DNA from: Ruegeria atlantica
GTDB taxonomy: Bacteria > Pseudomonadota > Alphaproteobacteria > Rhodobacterales > Rhodobacteraceae
DNA: 64,000 bases
Reading direction: 5' to 3'
NCBI RefSeq assembly: GCF_013032505.1
Contig: NZ_WQCG01000003.1
Location: forward strand, 186,001 to 250,000
Below, piece by piece: positions 1-9,759 of the stretch. Each line of letters opens with the position of its first letter. Position 1 is the first letter of the stretch. The notes below the pieces were generated by a model that was given only the letters and a program-made list of their open reading frames with translations, searched no databases and had not been told where the DNA came from. A program made the translations under genes and the position numbers.

Positions 1-352
1 TCAGAGCGCCATCCGAACCAAATCCGGTGGCCGTCCAGCTCATCACCGCCTTTTCCCCCGATGCGGTGTCGAACACGCAGTTACCGGTGCCTGAGACCCC
101 GGCCCCATTCACCAGCAATGCGCCAAAACAAGCCCCGCTCGCCCCTTCCAGCGGGTGGCCAGCGGCAACTTCGAAACTGTCATAATTGGTCTGCGTCTTC
201 ACCACGGCATGACCGTCCGAGATGCCATAAACCTCGTTGGCGTTCTCCCCCATACCCTTGCCTGCGGCGTCATGGGTTTCCGCATCGGCCGAGGCGGCGG
301 ACAGGCCGATGGCAAAGATTGTGACGGCGGTCGTTTGAAAGAACTTGTGCAT
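1..352 (-). CDS. Secreted protein of unknown function, C-terminus cut by window edge
   Basis: The frame opens with ATG at 352 and runs off the left edge, so 117 residues are visible and no stop is seen. An AGAGAGGG ribosome binding site lies four bases upstream. The first 24 or so residues form a signal peptide with a hydrophobic stretch and an Ala-rich cleavage region, so the product should be exported. The mature part is acidic and Gly/Ala-rich, with two cysteines (in GACFGA and GNCVFD) that could form a disulfide. I do not recognise the family. It is transcribed away from the aldo/keto reductase gene and shares a 274-bp intergenic region with it. Confidence 0.7.
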   Translation of the reverse strand, partial: MHKFFQTTAVTIFAIGLSAASADAETHDAAGKGMGENANEVYGISDGHAVVKTQTNYDSFEVAAGHPLEGASGACFGALLVNGAGVSGTGNCVFDTASGEKAVMSWTATGFGSDGAL

Positions 353-441
353 AATACCCTCTCTTTTCTGAGGCTCGGGCGTTGCAAGCGTCTGATCATG
401 CATCGAACCCGCTTGAACGCGGCTCCCCGTGGTCACAATAA

Positions 442-455
442 CACATCGCGATGTG
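442..455. promoter_or_regulatory. Perfect 14-bp palindrome in divergent intergenic region
   Basis: CACATCGCGATGTG reads the same on both strands. It lies about 90 bp upstream of the secreted-protein start (352) and 172 bp upstream of the aldo/keto reductase start (627). It could be an operator for either gene. The cognate regulator is unknown. Confidence 0.3.
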
Positions 456-626
456 AGCGTCTAAACTGCGCCCCTGACCTCAACCCGCAAGAGCATTGGC
501 AGCCTTACAAATACCAATCTGAGCTTTATTGGATTGTCCATTGGAATAATCGCCCGCAGATTTGCGTCGATGGTTCACCCCGCTTAATATTCAAAAATTC
601 CAATGTTAGCAAAGGGGGGGACTATC

Positions 627-1571
627 ATGGACAGTCAGGAAATTGGCAAAACGGGAATTCGAGTTCCGCATATCGGTTTTGGCTCAACGGGCATTGGCAG
701 CATCCCGCAAATCTACGGGTACGAGGTTGATGAAGAACGCGCGCGCGAGACCTTGCGGACAATCCTGGCTCAGCCCGGCGGCTTTATTGATACTGCCCGC
801 GGCTATGCACTTGGGCGTAGCGAAGAACGCATTGGGGATGTCATTCGCGAGCTGGGCGGTTGGCCCGAAGGTCGAATACTTTCTACGAAAATCGACCGCA
901 ACATGGAAACCAGCGTTTTCGATGCCTCTCAGGCCCGGCGGTCTCTTGAACAAAGTTTTAAAGCGCTTGGTGTTGACCGCGTGGACATCCTCCACTTACA
1001 TGATCCGGAATATGCTGTTGACGTGTCCGAGATCACGCGCAACGGAGGCGCGCTGGACGAGTTGTTCCGGATGAAAGAGGAAGGTCTGGCAACCGCCGTC
1101 GGACTGGCAGGCGGAAAGCTGGATGTTCTCATGCCTATGCTCCGCGACCGAGATTTCGACGTTGTGATGACGCATAACCGGCATACACTTGTGAACGTCA
1201 ACGCAGCACCATTGATTCAACTGGCCAATTCAAAGGGGGTCTCGGTTCTAAATGCCGCGCCCTACGCAGGGGGCGTTCTGGCAAAGGGCAGCGCACTGCA
1301 TCACTTCTATGTCTACCGGCCGGCAACAGAAGAAACGCTTGCCCCGGTGCGCGAGATTGAGAAAATTTGTGCTCTCCACGACGTCCCGATGGGCGCGCTA
1401 GCGCTGCAGTTTTCACTTAGGGACGATAGCATTGCCTCAACGGTGTGTGGAGTCACTTGGCCACAACACGTTCGGCAGACAATAGAATGGGCGGAATGGG
1501 ATATTCCAGAAGTGGTCTGGAATGCGCTTGTCGACCTCAGGCAGTCGGACGCTGATCCAGAGGCCACCTAA
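627..1571 (+). CDS. Aldo/keto reductase (D-threo-aldose 1-dehydrogenase-like)
   Basis: A 314-residue NAD(P)H-dependent oxidoreductase of the aldo/keto reductase superfamily, expected to be a cytosolic TIM barrel. The usual tetrad is visible: Asp in GGFIDTARGY, Tyr in the same stretch, Lys in LSTKIDRN and His in ILHLHDPE. The C-terminal TVCGVTWPQH fits the cofactor-binding loop. It resembles the bacterial fucose/D-threo-aldose dehydrogenase branch, but no sugar operon is adjacent, so the substrate is inferred only. I chose ATG 627 because AAAGGGGGGG ends six bases before it; the upstream ATG at 603 has no such site. Confidence 0.85.
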   Translation: MDSQEIGKTGIRVPHIGFGSTGIGSIPQIYGYEVDEERARETLRTILAQPGGFIDTARGYALGRSEERIGDVIRELGGWPEGRILSTKIDRNMETSVFDASQARRSLEQSFKALGVDRVDILHLHDPEYAVDVSEITRNGGALDELFRMKEEGLATAVGLAGGKLDVLMPMLRDRDFDVVMTHNRHTLVNVNAAPLIQLANSKGVSVLNAAPYAGGVLAKGSALHHFYVYRPATEETLAPVREIEKICALHDVPMGALALQFSLRDDSIASTVCGVTWPQHVRQTIEWAEWDIPEVVWNALVDLRQSDADPEAT

Positions 1572-1606
1572 TATGCGTCAAAAAAGAAGGGAGAGAACGG
1601 ACAGCC

Positions 1607-3406
<1,800 letters not shown>

Positions 3407-3454
3407 GGGTTGGGGATATGTAGGGGAATCGTGGGTTGGTCAATGGGGATATGA

Positions 3455-4630
3455 ATGATCCAGCTAGGTGAAATATACTTGGAAGACCATGCAGCTGAGA
3501 AGTGGTTCAGCAATCTGGACAACCGAATAGCAGAGCAGGTCGCCTCACTAGCCGCGCTCCGAGCCTTCTTGGTCACTTTGGCAATTGCGACGAGAGAACC
3601 CCAATTCGACTTAATACACTGGCGAGAAACACATGCGGATATCCGGCTTGTACTTCTCATTGTCAATAAAATCTATTCGCCTTGGCGAGCAACTTTCTCA
3701 ACTCCTCCCACGGCTTTTCAGCGGTTTTCGGAAGTAGAACTTGATCTCACTTTGGAGGTTCAGTCCAAGTTTGCGACTTTCTGTCTGGAAAATGCGAGCA
3801 GTGCTGAACGAGAGCATTGGTATGAAGCTCTGAAGTTTTGCGCATTGGCCCTCGCAAAGCTATCTTCCAGTGACTCATCTGGTACTAGACAAGCTCAAGA
3901 AGCGGCAGCACTAGCATGGTCAAGAGTCATTGAACATGCTCAAGAAGACGCAACTGACCTCAAAACAAGAGAATTCACTGAAGTCGCCGCACCGCTTTTT
4001 TCCGAAGATTGGCTTTCGGGCGAACTCACAAATCTTTGGAAGTTTGCAATAGCACGATATGAAGGTGACCCGCCAGAAGGTTCTCGTTTCCAATATTGGC
4101 GCGATTGGTATCGTGGATTGCTAACCGGCGAGCCCTTAGACTGGGACCTACAACGTCGGCTTGTATTGATCGACGATACGATTTGGGACAAAGGTCCGGA
4201 ATCAGTCGCAGATGAGATCGAGCAAATTCGAGCACGAAGGCAGGTAGAAATCGCCTGTGCAAATCTCAAAGATAGTTTGAAAGCCCAGACCACTGCGCGT
4301 CACGGCATCGGAGGCAACAACCCTCCCGAGAGCATTCACGATGAGCTTTTGTCTGGAGCGGTTACTTTGATTTGGGAAGCAGAGAAAGAGCTTTCGACCG
4401 CATTGGAAGCAGAAAACCCCAGTCGGGTGTGGATTGAAACAATCCTAGCTAAGTTCAAATCCGGGTTAGCCAGCTTCCTCAGATGGTGTGCAAACAAAGG
4501 CGATCTTGCGGTCGATACTCTGATCAAGTGGGGAATTCCGGCGACTGGAGCGGGGTATGCCGCCAAGTATCCAGAGAAGCTTGAAGCGTTAATTGACGCC
4601 CTCGAACGATGGTTGCCGTTCCTGCACTGA
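3455..4630 (+). CDS. Orphan A+T-rich protein with GIGGNNPPE motif
   Basis: A 391-residue predicted cytosolic protein that I cannot assign to a family. It is mostly helical in appearance and rich in Ala, Glu, Leu and Trp. From about residue 286 it carries RHGIGGNNPPES, which resembles a short motif seen in assorted alphaproteobacterial hypothetical proteins. The last 50 residues include a Gly/Ala-rich stretch (GIPATGAGYAAKYPEK) and an amphipathic tail. The start is fixed by an in-frame stop directly before ATG 3455 and by GGGG six bases upstream. The gene is visibly more A+T-rich than its neighbours, which suggests horizontal acquisition between lepA and the next gene. Confidence 0.75.
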   Translation: MIQLGEIYLEDHAAEKWFSNLDNRIAEQVASLAALRAFLVTLAIATREPQFDLIHWRETHADIRLVLLIVNKIYSPWRATFSTPPTAFQRFSEVELDLTLEVQSKFATFCLENASSAEREHWYEALKFCALALAKLSSSDSSGTRQAQEAAALAWSRVIEHAQEDATDLKTREFTEVAAPLFSEDWLSGELTNLWKFAIARYEGDPPEGSRFQYWRDWYRGLLTGEPLDWDLQRRLVLIDDTIWDKGPESVADEIEQIRARRQVEIACANLKDSLKAQTTARHGIGGNNPPESIHDELLSGAVTLIWEAEKELSTALEAENPSRVWIETILAKFKSGLASFLRWCANKGDLAVDTLIKWGIPATGAGYAAKYPEKLEALIDALERWLPFLH

Positions 4631-4793
4631 TCGATGCTGGAGTAAAGCTCAGCCTGTAGGGTGCGGTTTTCCCAACTCGCGCAATCACTTTTTCGCAGCG
4701 TATGATTGATCCTGAATCCAGTTTGTTTCATACTCCGCCGCAGACCGAGAGGGGCATAAGACCCGTCCGGGCAGGCAAATACGAGGCATGAGC

Positions 4794-5102
4794 ATGAAAA
4801 AGTTCCTCTTAATCGCATTCTGTGCCACGTCGCTGACAGCGGTGGCTCCGGTCGTGGACGCAGCACAGATCAAACGCGCCTGTTTGGCGTCGGATCGATC
4901 AGCGGCGACGCGAGATCGCTGCAATTGCATTCAGCGGGTGGCCAATCAGGCGCTGACCCGCAGCGACCAGAAAACCGTCGCCAAGTGGTTCAAAGACCCG
5001 CATCAGGCGCAGGAACTCAAGATGTCGAAAACCGCGCGCGACGATGCGCTGTGGGACCGGTATCGGAACTTCGGCCAGATGGCGCAGGCGATCTGCAGCT
5101 AG
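4794..5102 (+). CDS. Small secreted Cys-containing protein
   Basis: A 102-residue protein with a clear signal peptide (MKKFLLIAFCATSLTAVAPVVDAA), so it is probably periplasmic. The mature part is about 78 residues with four Cys (ACLAS, CNC, ICS), helical in appearance, with a conserved-looking KWFKDPHQAQE segment. Related small proteins in this group are sometimes named arginine transporter, but nothing in the sequence shows transport, so I leave the function open. ATG 4794 is preferred over ATG 4788 because GAGG at 4783-4786 is seven bases from the former and only one base from the latter. Confidence 0.7.
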   Translation: MKKFLLIAFCATSLTAVAPVVDAAQIKRACLASDRSAATRDRCNCIQRVANQALTRSDQKTVAKWFKDPHQAQELKMSKTARDDALWDRYRNFGQMAQAICS

Positions 5103-5165
5103 GTTGATCAATCCTTGACCTGACCTGAACTGCGCCTCAGAAAGGCGCAGCGAAAGGGATATCTG

Positions 5166-6107
5166 ATGGTGATGAAAGGGCTGACCCTGCGCGGCCTCGA
5201 AGTATTCGAGGCGCTGGCGCGGACGGGATCGGTGGCGCAGGCTGCCGAAATCACGGGGCTCAGCCAGCCGTCGGTGTCCCAGCAATTGCGCAATCTGGAA
5301 AAGGCAGTCGGCACTGATCTGGTGGATCATACACGGCGCCCGATGCGCCTGACACAGGCCGGGCGCAGTTTTCTGGCTCGCGCACAGGCGGTTCTGGCCG
5401 AGCTTCAAATGGCCCAAAGCGAGCTGACCGTGATGGATTTGGGTCACCTTGCAACCCTGTCCATCGGCCTGATTGACGATTTCGACAACGACCTAACCCC
5501 GCGACTGGCCACTTTGTTGGCCGAAAGTCTGACGCGGTCAAAGTTCAAATTGATCACTTTGCCCAGTCTTGATCTATTCGAAGAACTTGAGGCGCAGCGA
5601 CTTCAGCTTGTGGTTTCAGCACATAGCGGCGAGGTGCTGGAAGGCGTGGTCGAGTACCCGCTCGTGCGCGATCCCTTCATTCTGGTGCTGCCCAAGGGGG
5701 CTGAGAACGCCATGCAGGACCTGCCCTTTCTGCGGTATGCCCGCGAGCAATTGATCAGCCGTCAGATCGAAGCCCATCTGGCGCGGCATCAGCTGGAATT
5801 TGAAGAACGGTTTGAAATCGGCTCGCATCTGGCGCTGATGGCGATGGTCGCGCGCGGCCTTGGCTGGGCGATCACCACACCACTGGGCTATATGCGGGCA
5901 GCGCGATTCCATGACGGGCTTGAGGCGCACCCCGCACCGATCGGAGACGTCTCGCGGACGATATCCTTGTTCACTCGCACCGACTGGTCCGGTCAGGTTC
6001 CGCAAGAAGTCGCAGGTATGATGCGGCGCCTCATGGGCAGCCAGATCGTCGATCCGGCCCTTGCGCAACTGCCATGGCTGAAAAATCGCTTGAAGCTGAT
6101 GAATTAG
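5166..6107 (+). CDS. LysR-family transcriptional regulator
   Basis: A 313-residue regulator with the standard layout: an N-terminal winged helix-turn-helix (residues about 5-64, including GSVAQAAEITGLSQPSVSQQ) and a C-terminal periplasmic-binding-protein-like effector domain. It would bind DNA as a tetramer and sense a small molecule, which is unknown. No divergent target gene sits beside it, as is usual for LysR proteins; the neighbour upstream is a codirectional small secreted protein. Its stop codon overlaps by three bases the stop of the convergent phosphatase gene. AAAGGG lies six bases before ATG 5166. Confidence 0.9.
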   Translation: MVMKGLTLRGLEVFEALARTGSVAQAAEITGLSQPSVSQQLRNLEKAVGTDLVDHTRRPMRLTQAGRSFLARAQAVLAELQMAQSELTVMDLGHLATLSIGLIDDFDNDLTPRLATLLAESLTRSKFKLITLPSLDLFEELEAQRLQLVVSAHSGEVLEGVVEYPLVRDPFILVLPKGAENAMQDLPFLRYAREQLISRQIEAHLARHQLEFEERFEIGSHLALMAMVARGLGWAITTPLGYMRAARFHDGLEAHPAPIGDVSRTISLFTRTDWSGQVPQEVAGMMRRLMGSQIVDPALAQLPWLKNRLKLMN

Positions 6108-6547
6108 CCGCGGAGATGCGCGTCGAGACCTTCGACCGCCGCCTCGATCAAATCCAGGGCCCCATCGAAATCACGGGTATAGTAAGGGTCCGGCACGTGA
6201 TCCGTGCCGATATGCGGCGCGAAATCTGTCAGCAGGCGCACCGGAGTTTCGTTGCCCGCAGGCCGAATAGCCTCGATATTCGCGATGTTGTCGGCATCCA
6301 TGCCGATGATCAGATCGAACCGGTCGAAATCCCCGACCGCGAATTGCCGCGCGCGAAGATCGTCCAGCTCAATCCCGCGCGCCCGGGCTGCTTTTTGCAT
6401 CGGCCCATATGGCGGATCGCCGATATGCCAGCCCGATGTTCCGGCACTGTCGGTACGGTGATGTGGCGCGCGGACGCGAAAGGCTCCCTCGGCGGCAGGA
6501 GAACGGCAGATATTGCCCAGACAGACGAACAGGATACGGTGAGTCAT
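6104..6547 (-). CDS. Low-molecular-weight protein-tyrosine phosphatase
   Basis: A 147-residue cytosolic phosphatase. The P-loop VCLGNICRSP (Cys-X5-Arg-Ser) lies at residues 8-17 and the general-acid Asp is in VPDPYYTRDF near the C-terminus, as in low-Mr PTPs of the Wzb/ArsC-related fold. I start it at ATG 6547, directly before the first strand (THRILFVCLG); upstream in-frame Met codons would add an unneeded N-terminal tail. It is divergent from the sirtuin gene with 28 bp between the start codons, so the two promoters must overlap. There is no tyrosine kinase or exopolysaccharide cluster nearby. Confidence 0.92.
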   Translation of the reverse strand: MTHRILFVCLGNICRSPAAEGAFRVRAPHHRTDSAGTSGWHIGDPPYGPMQKAARARGIELDDLRARQFAVGDFDRFDLIIGMDADNIANIEAIRPAGNETPVRLLTDFAPHIGTDHVPDPYYTRDFDGALDLIEAAVEGLDAHLRG

Positions 6548-6575
6548 AAACCACGGTGTAACGCGAAGGGCAAAG

Positions 6576-7271
6576 ATGGAAAAGATCGTCATTCTGACAG
6601 GGGCCGGGATTTCCGCCGAAAGCGGGTTGGGCACGTTCCGGGATGAGGGTGGCCTGTGGGCGCAGCATCGAATCGAGGACGTTGCAACGCCCGAGGGGTT
6701 CGCGCGCGACCCTGCACTGGTGCATGGATTTTATAACGCCCGCCGGGTACAGGCCGCCGAGGCACAACCGAACGCGGCACATAAAGCGCTTGCCCGGTTA
6801 CAGCGGGATTGGCCCGGTGAAGTCATAATCGTCACACAAAACGTCGACGGCCTGCATGAAGCCGGCGGCGCACAAAGCGTGATCCATATGCACGGAACAC
6901 TGGCGGGAGCGCTTTGCGCGGCCTGTGGCCATCGCTGGACGGCACCGCCCGAGATGGCCGTGGGCGAGCCCTGCCCGGCCTGCGCAGCACCAACCGCGCG
7001 TCCGGATGTGGTCTGGTTTGGTGAGATGCCGTACCACATGGATTCCATTTATGACCACCTGGCAGGCGCGGGGCTCTTCGCTGCTATCGGCACTTCGGGT
7101 CAGGTCTACCCCGCTGCGGCCTTTGTGCACGAGGCCACTATGTCTGGGGCCAGAACAGTTGAACTGAACCTCGACCCATCGACCGGTGCGTCCAGTTTCG
7201 ACGACGTTGTGCTGGGTCCCGCAACAGAAACCGTTCCCCACTGGGTCGATCAGATGCTGATTTCGCAATAG
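6576..7271 (+). CDS. cobB: NAD-dependent protein deacylase (sirtuin, CobB-like)
   Basis: A 231-residue class III sirtuin. It removes acyl groups from lysine using NAD+, giving O-acyl-ADP-ribose and nicotinamide. Visible are the NAD-binding GAGISAESGLGTFRD (residues 9-23), TQNVDGLH, catalytic His106 in HMHGTL and a zinc site of Cys114, Cys117, Cys133 and Cys136. Tyr53 and Arg56 in FYNARR match the Y-X2-R pair that lets SIRT5/CobB proteins accept succinyl and malonyl lysine, so desuccinylase activity is a fair inference. It is divergent from a tyrosine phosphatase gene, so both neighbours remove protein modifications. Confidence 0.93.
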   Translation: MEKIVILTGAGISAESGLGTFRDEGGLWAQHRIEDVATPEGFARDPALVHGFYNARRVQAAEAQPNAAHKALARLQRDWPGEVIIVTQNVDGLHEAGGAQSVIHMHGTLAGALCAACGHRWTAPPEMAVGEPCPACAAPTARPDVVWFGEMPYHMDSIYDHLAGAGLFAAIGTSGQVYPAAAFVHEATMSGARTVELNLDPSTGASSFDDVVLGPATETVPHWVDQMLISQ

Positions 7272-7339
7272 GGCGAAACCCGCAGACAAAGGGCGGATTT
7301 CCCTGCTATACTAGCGCTCTAACAACCCGAGAGGTCCCC

Positions 7340-7948
7340 ATGACAGACCCCCAGAACCAACAAGGTGAAATCCTTGATGACGGCAGCATCGATCCGCGTG
7401 ACGCCCTAGGTGATCAATTAACGGACCTGTGGTGGACATTCCTGCTGCGCGGTATTCTGGCCGGGGTGCTTGGGATCGCGGCGCTATTCTGGCCGACGGG
7501 CAGCATTTCGTTGCTGATCCGTCTGGTCGGTGTGCTTTTGGTCCTCGATGGTGGCCTGACGCTGCTGGGGTTCGGTCGTCGCGGACTGATCGGTGGGTTC
7601 GGCATCGGGGCGCTTCTGATCGGACTGATACTCCTAATATGGCCAGAAGGCGTCGCGCGCCTGGCGTTCTTCCTGCTGGGGGCCTGGGCTTTGATTGTCG
7701 GGATCGGCTCGCTGATGGCGTGGCGGCAGTTGCCCGATGCGCATCCCGACGCATCCACAATGCGCAATTCTGGTGTTGTCGCGCTGTTGATCGGCCTCGT
7801 TCTTTTGTTCTGGCCAGGCAGCGGCATGGTGGCGCTCGGCTGGGCGATTGCCTTCTCGGCGCTGGCCTTTGCGGCGGTAATGCTTTGGCTGGCCGTACGC
7901 TTCAAACGCGCCCATGACCGCGTGGCGATGAAAGTGGTTAACCGATAG
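7340..7948 (+). CDS. HdeD-like membrane protein (DUF308)
   Basis: A 202-residue inner-membrane protein with about six transmembrane segments arranged as repeated helical pairs, each ending in a motif like LFWPTG, LIWPEG or LFWPGSG. This triplicated WP pattern is typical of the HdeD/DUF308 family. HdeD of Escherichia coli contributes to acid resistance at high cell density, but the molecular activity is unknown and no acid-stress genes are adjacent here. A GAGAGG site precedes ATG 7340. The gene is convergent with the copper chaperone gene and separated from it by a strong hairpin. Confidence 0.85.
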   Translation: MTDPQNQQGEILDDGSIDPRDALGDQLTDLWWTFLLRGILAGVLGIAALFWPTGSISLLIRLVGVLLVLDGGLTLLGFGRRGLIGGFGIGALLIGLILLIWPEGVARLAFFLLGAWALIVGIGSLMAWRQLPDAHPDASTMRNSGVVALLIGLVLLFWPGSGMVALGWAIAFSALAFAAVMLWLAVRFKRAHDRVAMKVVNR

Positions 7949-7967
7949 ACCTTCGACGCAAAGACAA

Positions 7968-7989
7968 CAGGCCGGGAAAACCCGGCCTG
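7968..7989 (-). terminator. Hairpin terminator after the copper chaperone operon
   Basis: CAGGCCGGG and CCCGGCCTG form a perfect 9-bp stem with an AAAA/TTTT loop. On the minus strand it is followed by TTGTCTTTG, so it best terminates the copper operon. A second hairpin, GGCCGC-AAC-GCGGCC at 8003-8017, lies closer to that gene. The stem could also stop the convergent HdeD-like transcript. Confidence 0.6.
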
Positions 7990-8034
7990 ACGCATGGATG
8001 ACGGCCGCAACGCGGCCCGAAGAAAGGCGTTGCC

Positions 8035-8508
8035 CTAGTTTGAATGGGAACCGTGGCCGCCCGCATCCTTACGTTCCAGATCAACCGGAATTTCGATCTC
8101 GACCTCACCTGCTTTCTCGAAGATCAGCGTAACGGGAACCATTGCGTCCTGTTCGAACGGAGCTGTCAGGCCCATGAACATCACGTGATCGCCACCACGC
8201 TTAAGCATGTGCATTTCACCGGCGGGTATGACTAAGCCTTCTTCGACATGGGTCATCTTGGCAACGCCATTTTCGTCCACGATATGCGTGTGCAGTTCGA
8301 CACGGGCAGCGGCATCCGACTCCACGCCGATCAAACGGTCATCAGCCGCACCGGTGTTCTGGATCATCATAAACGCCGCGCCAGCCTTGGCCGTTTTACC
8401 TGATGAGCGGGCATATGCGTCATCAACGGTGATGGTGTCCTGCGCAAAAGCGGCGGTGGCAAGAGTTGCAGCGGCAAGTGTGGTCAGCAGTCTGGATGTG
8501 AGGGACAT
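8035..8508 (-). CDS. Periplasmic copper chaperone PCu(A)C
   Basis: A 157-residue exported protein with an Ala-rich signal peptide ending near residue 22 (AFAQD). It belongs to the PCu(A)C/DUF461 family, which binds Cu(I) in the periplasm and passes it to the CuA or CuB site of cytochrome oxidase. Likely ligands are His73/His75, Met85, His108 and Met110 (HTH, KMTH, GDHVMFM). The tail GGHGSHSN adds histidines that could bind Cu(II). An AGGAGAG site precedes ATG 8508. It follows a small exported protein on the same strand at 45 bp, probably in one transcript. Confidence 0.92.
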   Translation of the reverse strand: MSLTSRLLTTLAAATLATAAFAQDTITVDDAYARSSGKTAKAGAAFMMIQNTGAADDRLIGVESDAAARVELHTHIVDENGVAKMTHVEEGLVIPAGEMHMLKRGGDHVMFMGLTAPFEQDAMVPVTLIFEKAGEVEIEIPVDLERKDAGGHGSHSN

Positions 8509-8553
8509 AGCGTCTCTCCTGTAGTTTGGTGTTTGATAAGAATTGAAAATGAC

Positions 8554-8904
8554 TCAAACACGTGCAGGAGGGGCGCGAGCAGGTTGCGCCGGAATCGGCA
8601 GAGCGATCAGATTCTCTGTCATGCGCGACGGCATGGGTCGATCGATTTCCGGAGCCACCGGCAAGGACGGTTCCGAAGGACTCACTGCACCCAAAAGTGT
8701 CAACGCATAATCCGGGCAGAAATGCGGGGCCTGCGTCGGCTGCCCTTCGGCGTCCATATAAACCACAACCGGCCCCGTGCCGGTGCACAACACCATCTGC
8801 CCCACCGCCCGGTCCATACCACGCGATGCAGCAACGCCCTGCCCGGTCAAAACGACGAGCAGAGAGAGCACAAAAGGCAGAGCTTTGTTCAGAACGGGTT
8901 TCAT
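8554..8904 (-). CDS. Small exported DUF2946-like protein, copper-operon partner
   Basis: A 116-residue protein with an N-terminal signal or anchor (residues about 6-27). Residues 37-66 resemble DUF2946-like proteins: MVLCTGTGPVVVYMDAEG followed by HFCPDY, giving Cys40 and Cys63 as possible metal or disulfide residues. The C-terminus is Pro-rich and looks disordered. Proteins of this sort often sit beside copper chaperones and TonB receptors, and here the gene lies directly upstream of the PCu(A)C gene. Its role is not known; an association with copper is inferred from position. The start is tentative, because GGGGCAGG abuts ATG 8904 with no spacing. Confidence 0.6.
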   Translation of the reverse strand: MKPVLNKALPFVLSLLVVLTGQGVAASRGMDRAVGQMVLCTGTGPVVVYMDAEGQPTQAPHFCPDYALTLLGAVSPSEPSLPVAPEIDRPMPSRMTENLIALPIPAQPARAPPARV

Positions 8905-8985
8905 CCTGCCCCGATATACGCCGGAGACAAAACGGGCTTCAAGCGCAATCAGACACGCCCGAAGCCCAGGGTCGGGAGGAGATTA

Positions 8986-9135
8986 TCAGCGATCCGGTTC
9001 CGGTCGCTTGACGGACCCTTTTGTCAGGCTTGTATGCAGCCGATTCACCCGACGCTGCATCCGCAGACATGCACCAAACGTTTTGCCGAAAAAGTCGGTC
9101 AACAGGGAGAACGAAGAAAATGATTTGAACGACAT
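8986..9135 (-). CDS. Possible small basic protein
   Basis: A 49-residue open frame, Phe/Ser-rich at first (MSFKSFSSFSLLTDFFGKTF) and basic later (RMQRRVNRLHTSL). GGAG lies nine bases before ATG 9135, which favours translation; an in-frame ATG at 9171 has no such site. I do not recognise a family. It occupies the otherwise gene-free interval between rpmB and the copper operon, on the strand of both. It may be a real small cytosolic protein or chance. Confidence 0.35.
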   Translation of the reverse strand: MSFKSFSSFSLLTDFFGKTFGACLRMQRRVNRLHTSLTKGSVKRPEPDR

Positions 9136-9251
9136 GAGAGTAAACTCCGCCAGATGAATATGCTTGAACATAATATGAGACGCGCAAACGGTATGTGAAC
9201 AATTTCACCCATAGTGGAAATTTATTTCCAAATTGAGAACAGCTTTCCAAG
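9136..9251. other. A+T-rich intergenic stretch with a 16-bp inverted repeat
   Basis: No gene is evident here. It contains TGGAAA-TTTA-TTTCCA (9215-9230), a symmetric site that could be an operator for the small minus-strand frame downstream. I see no clear sigma-70 promoter. Confidence 0.3.
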
Positions 9252-9287
9252 CAAAACAAAAAAAACCCTGCACCTTTCGGTACAGGG
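9252..9287 (-). terminator. Rho-independent terminator of rpmB
   Basis: CCCTG and CAGGG plus an inner ACC/GGT pairing form a hairpin with a TTTC-type loop (9266-9287). On the minus strand it runs straight into TTTTTTTTGTTTTGC. This is a textbook intrinsic terminator 25 bp past the rpmB stop. Confidence 0.9.
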
Positions 9288-9312
9288 CCTGAATTCTTTC
9301 AGGAAAAAGAAC

Positions 9313-9600
9313 TTACGCCGAAGCTTGTGCCTTGGCGATTTCCTTTTTCACTTTCAATGCGTTGTCGGACAGTTCGTCGTCTTTGGCCTTGGCCAAGAAC
9401 GCGTCCAGACCACCACGGTGGTCGACCGAACGCAGGGCAGCCGCCGAGATACGCAGCTTGACGCCACGACCCAGGGTTTCCGACTGCAAAGTAACGTCGT
9501 TCAGGTTGGGCAGAAAACGACGACGAGTTCTGTTTTTGGCGTGGCTGACATTGTTGCCAGTCATCGGGCCTTTTCCGGTCAGTTCGCAACGGCGCGACAT
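9313..9600 (-). CDS. rpmB: 50S ribosomal protein L28
   Basis: A 95-residue basic ribosomal protein of the large subunit. The start [11 protein letters not shown] and the following [14 protein letters not shown] are characteristic of L28. The C-terminus is the longer, Lys/Ala-rich form common in alphaproteobacteria. AAGGAAG lies five bases before ATG 9600; the extra 17 codons of open frame upstream have no matching signal. It is transcribed alone, with an intrinsic terminator after it. Confidence 0.97.
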   Translation of the reverse strand: MSRRCELTGKGPMTGNNVSHAKNRTRRRFLPNLNDVTLQSETLGRGVKLRISAAALRSVDHRGGLDAFLAKAKDDELSDNALKVKKEIAKAQASA

Positions 9601-9759
9601 GGTTTCTTCCTTTGTTTCTGGAGGCCGGGGATATGCCCTCGGCCAAATCACAAGGGGCGCAACCCGAAGTCGCGCCCGAAAACTGGTTGGATGCGTGTAG
9701 TGGGAATCGCAGGAAGGGTCAAGACACGTGGTGCGAATTCTTTGACCATCTCAATATTC

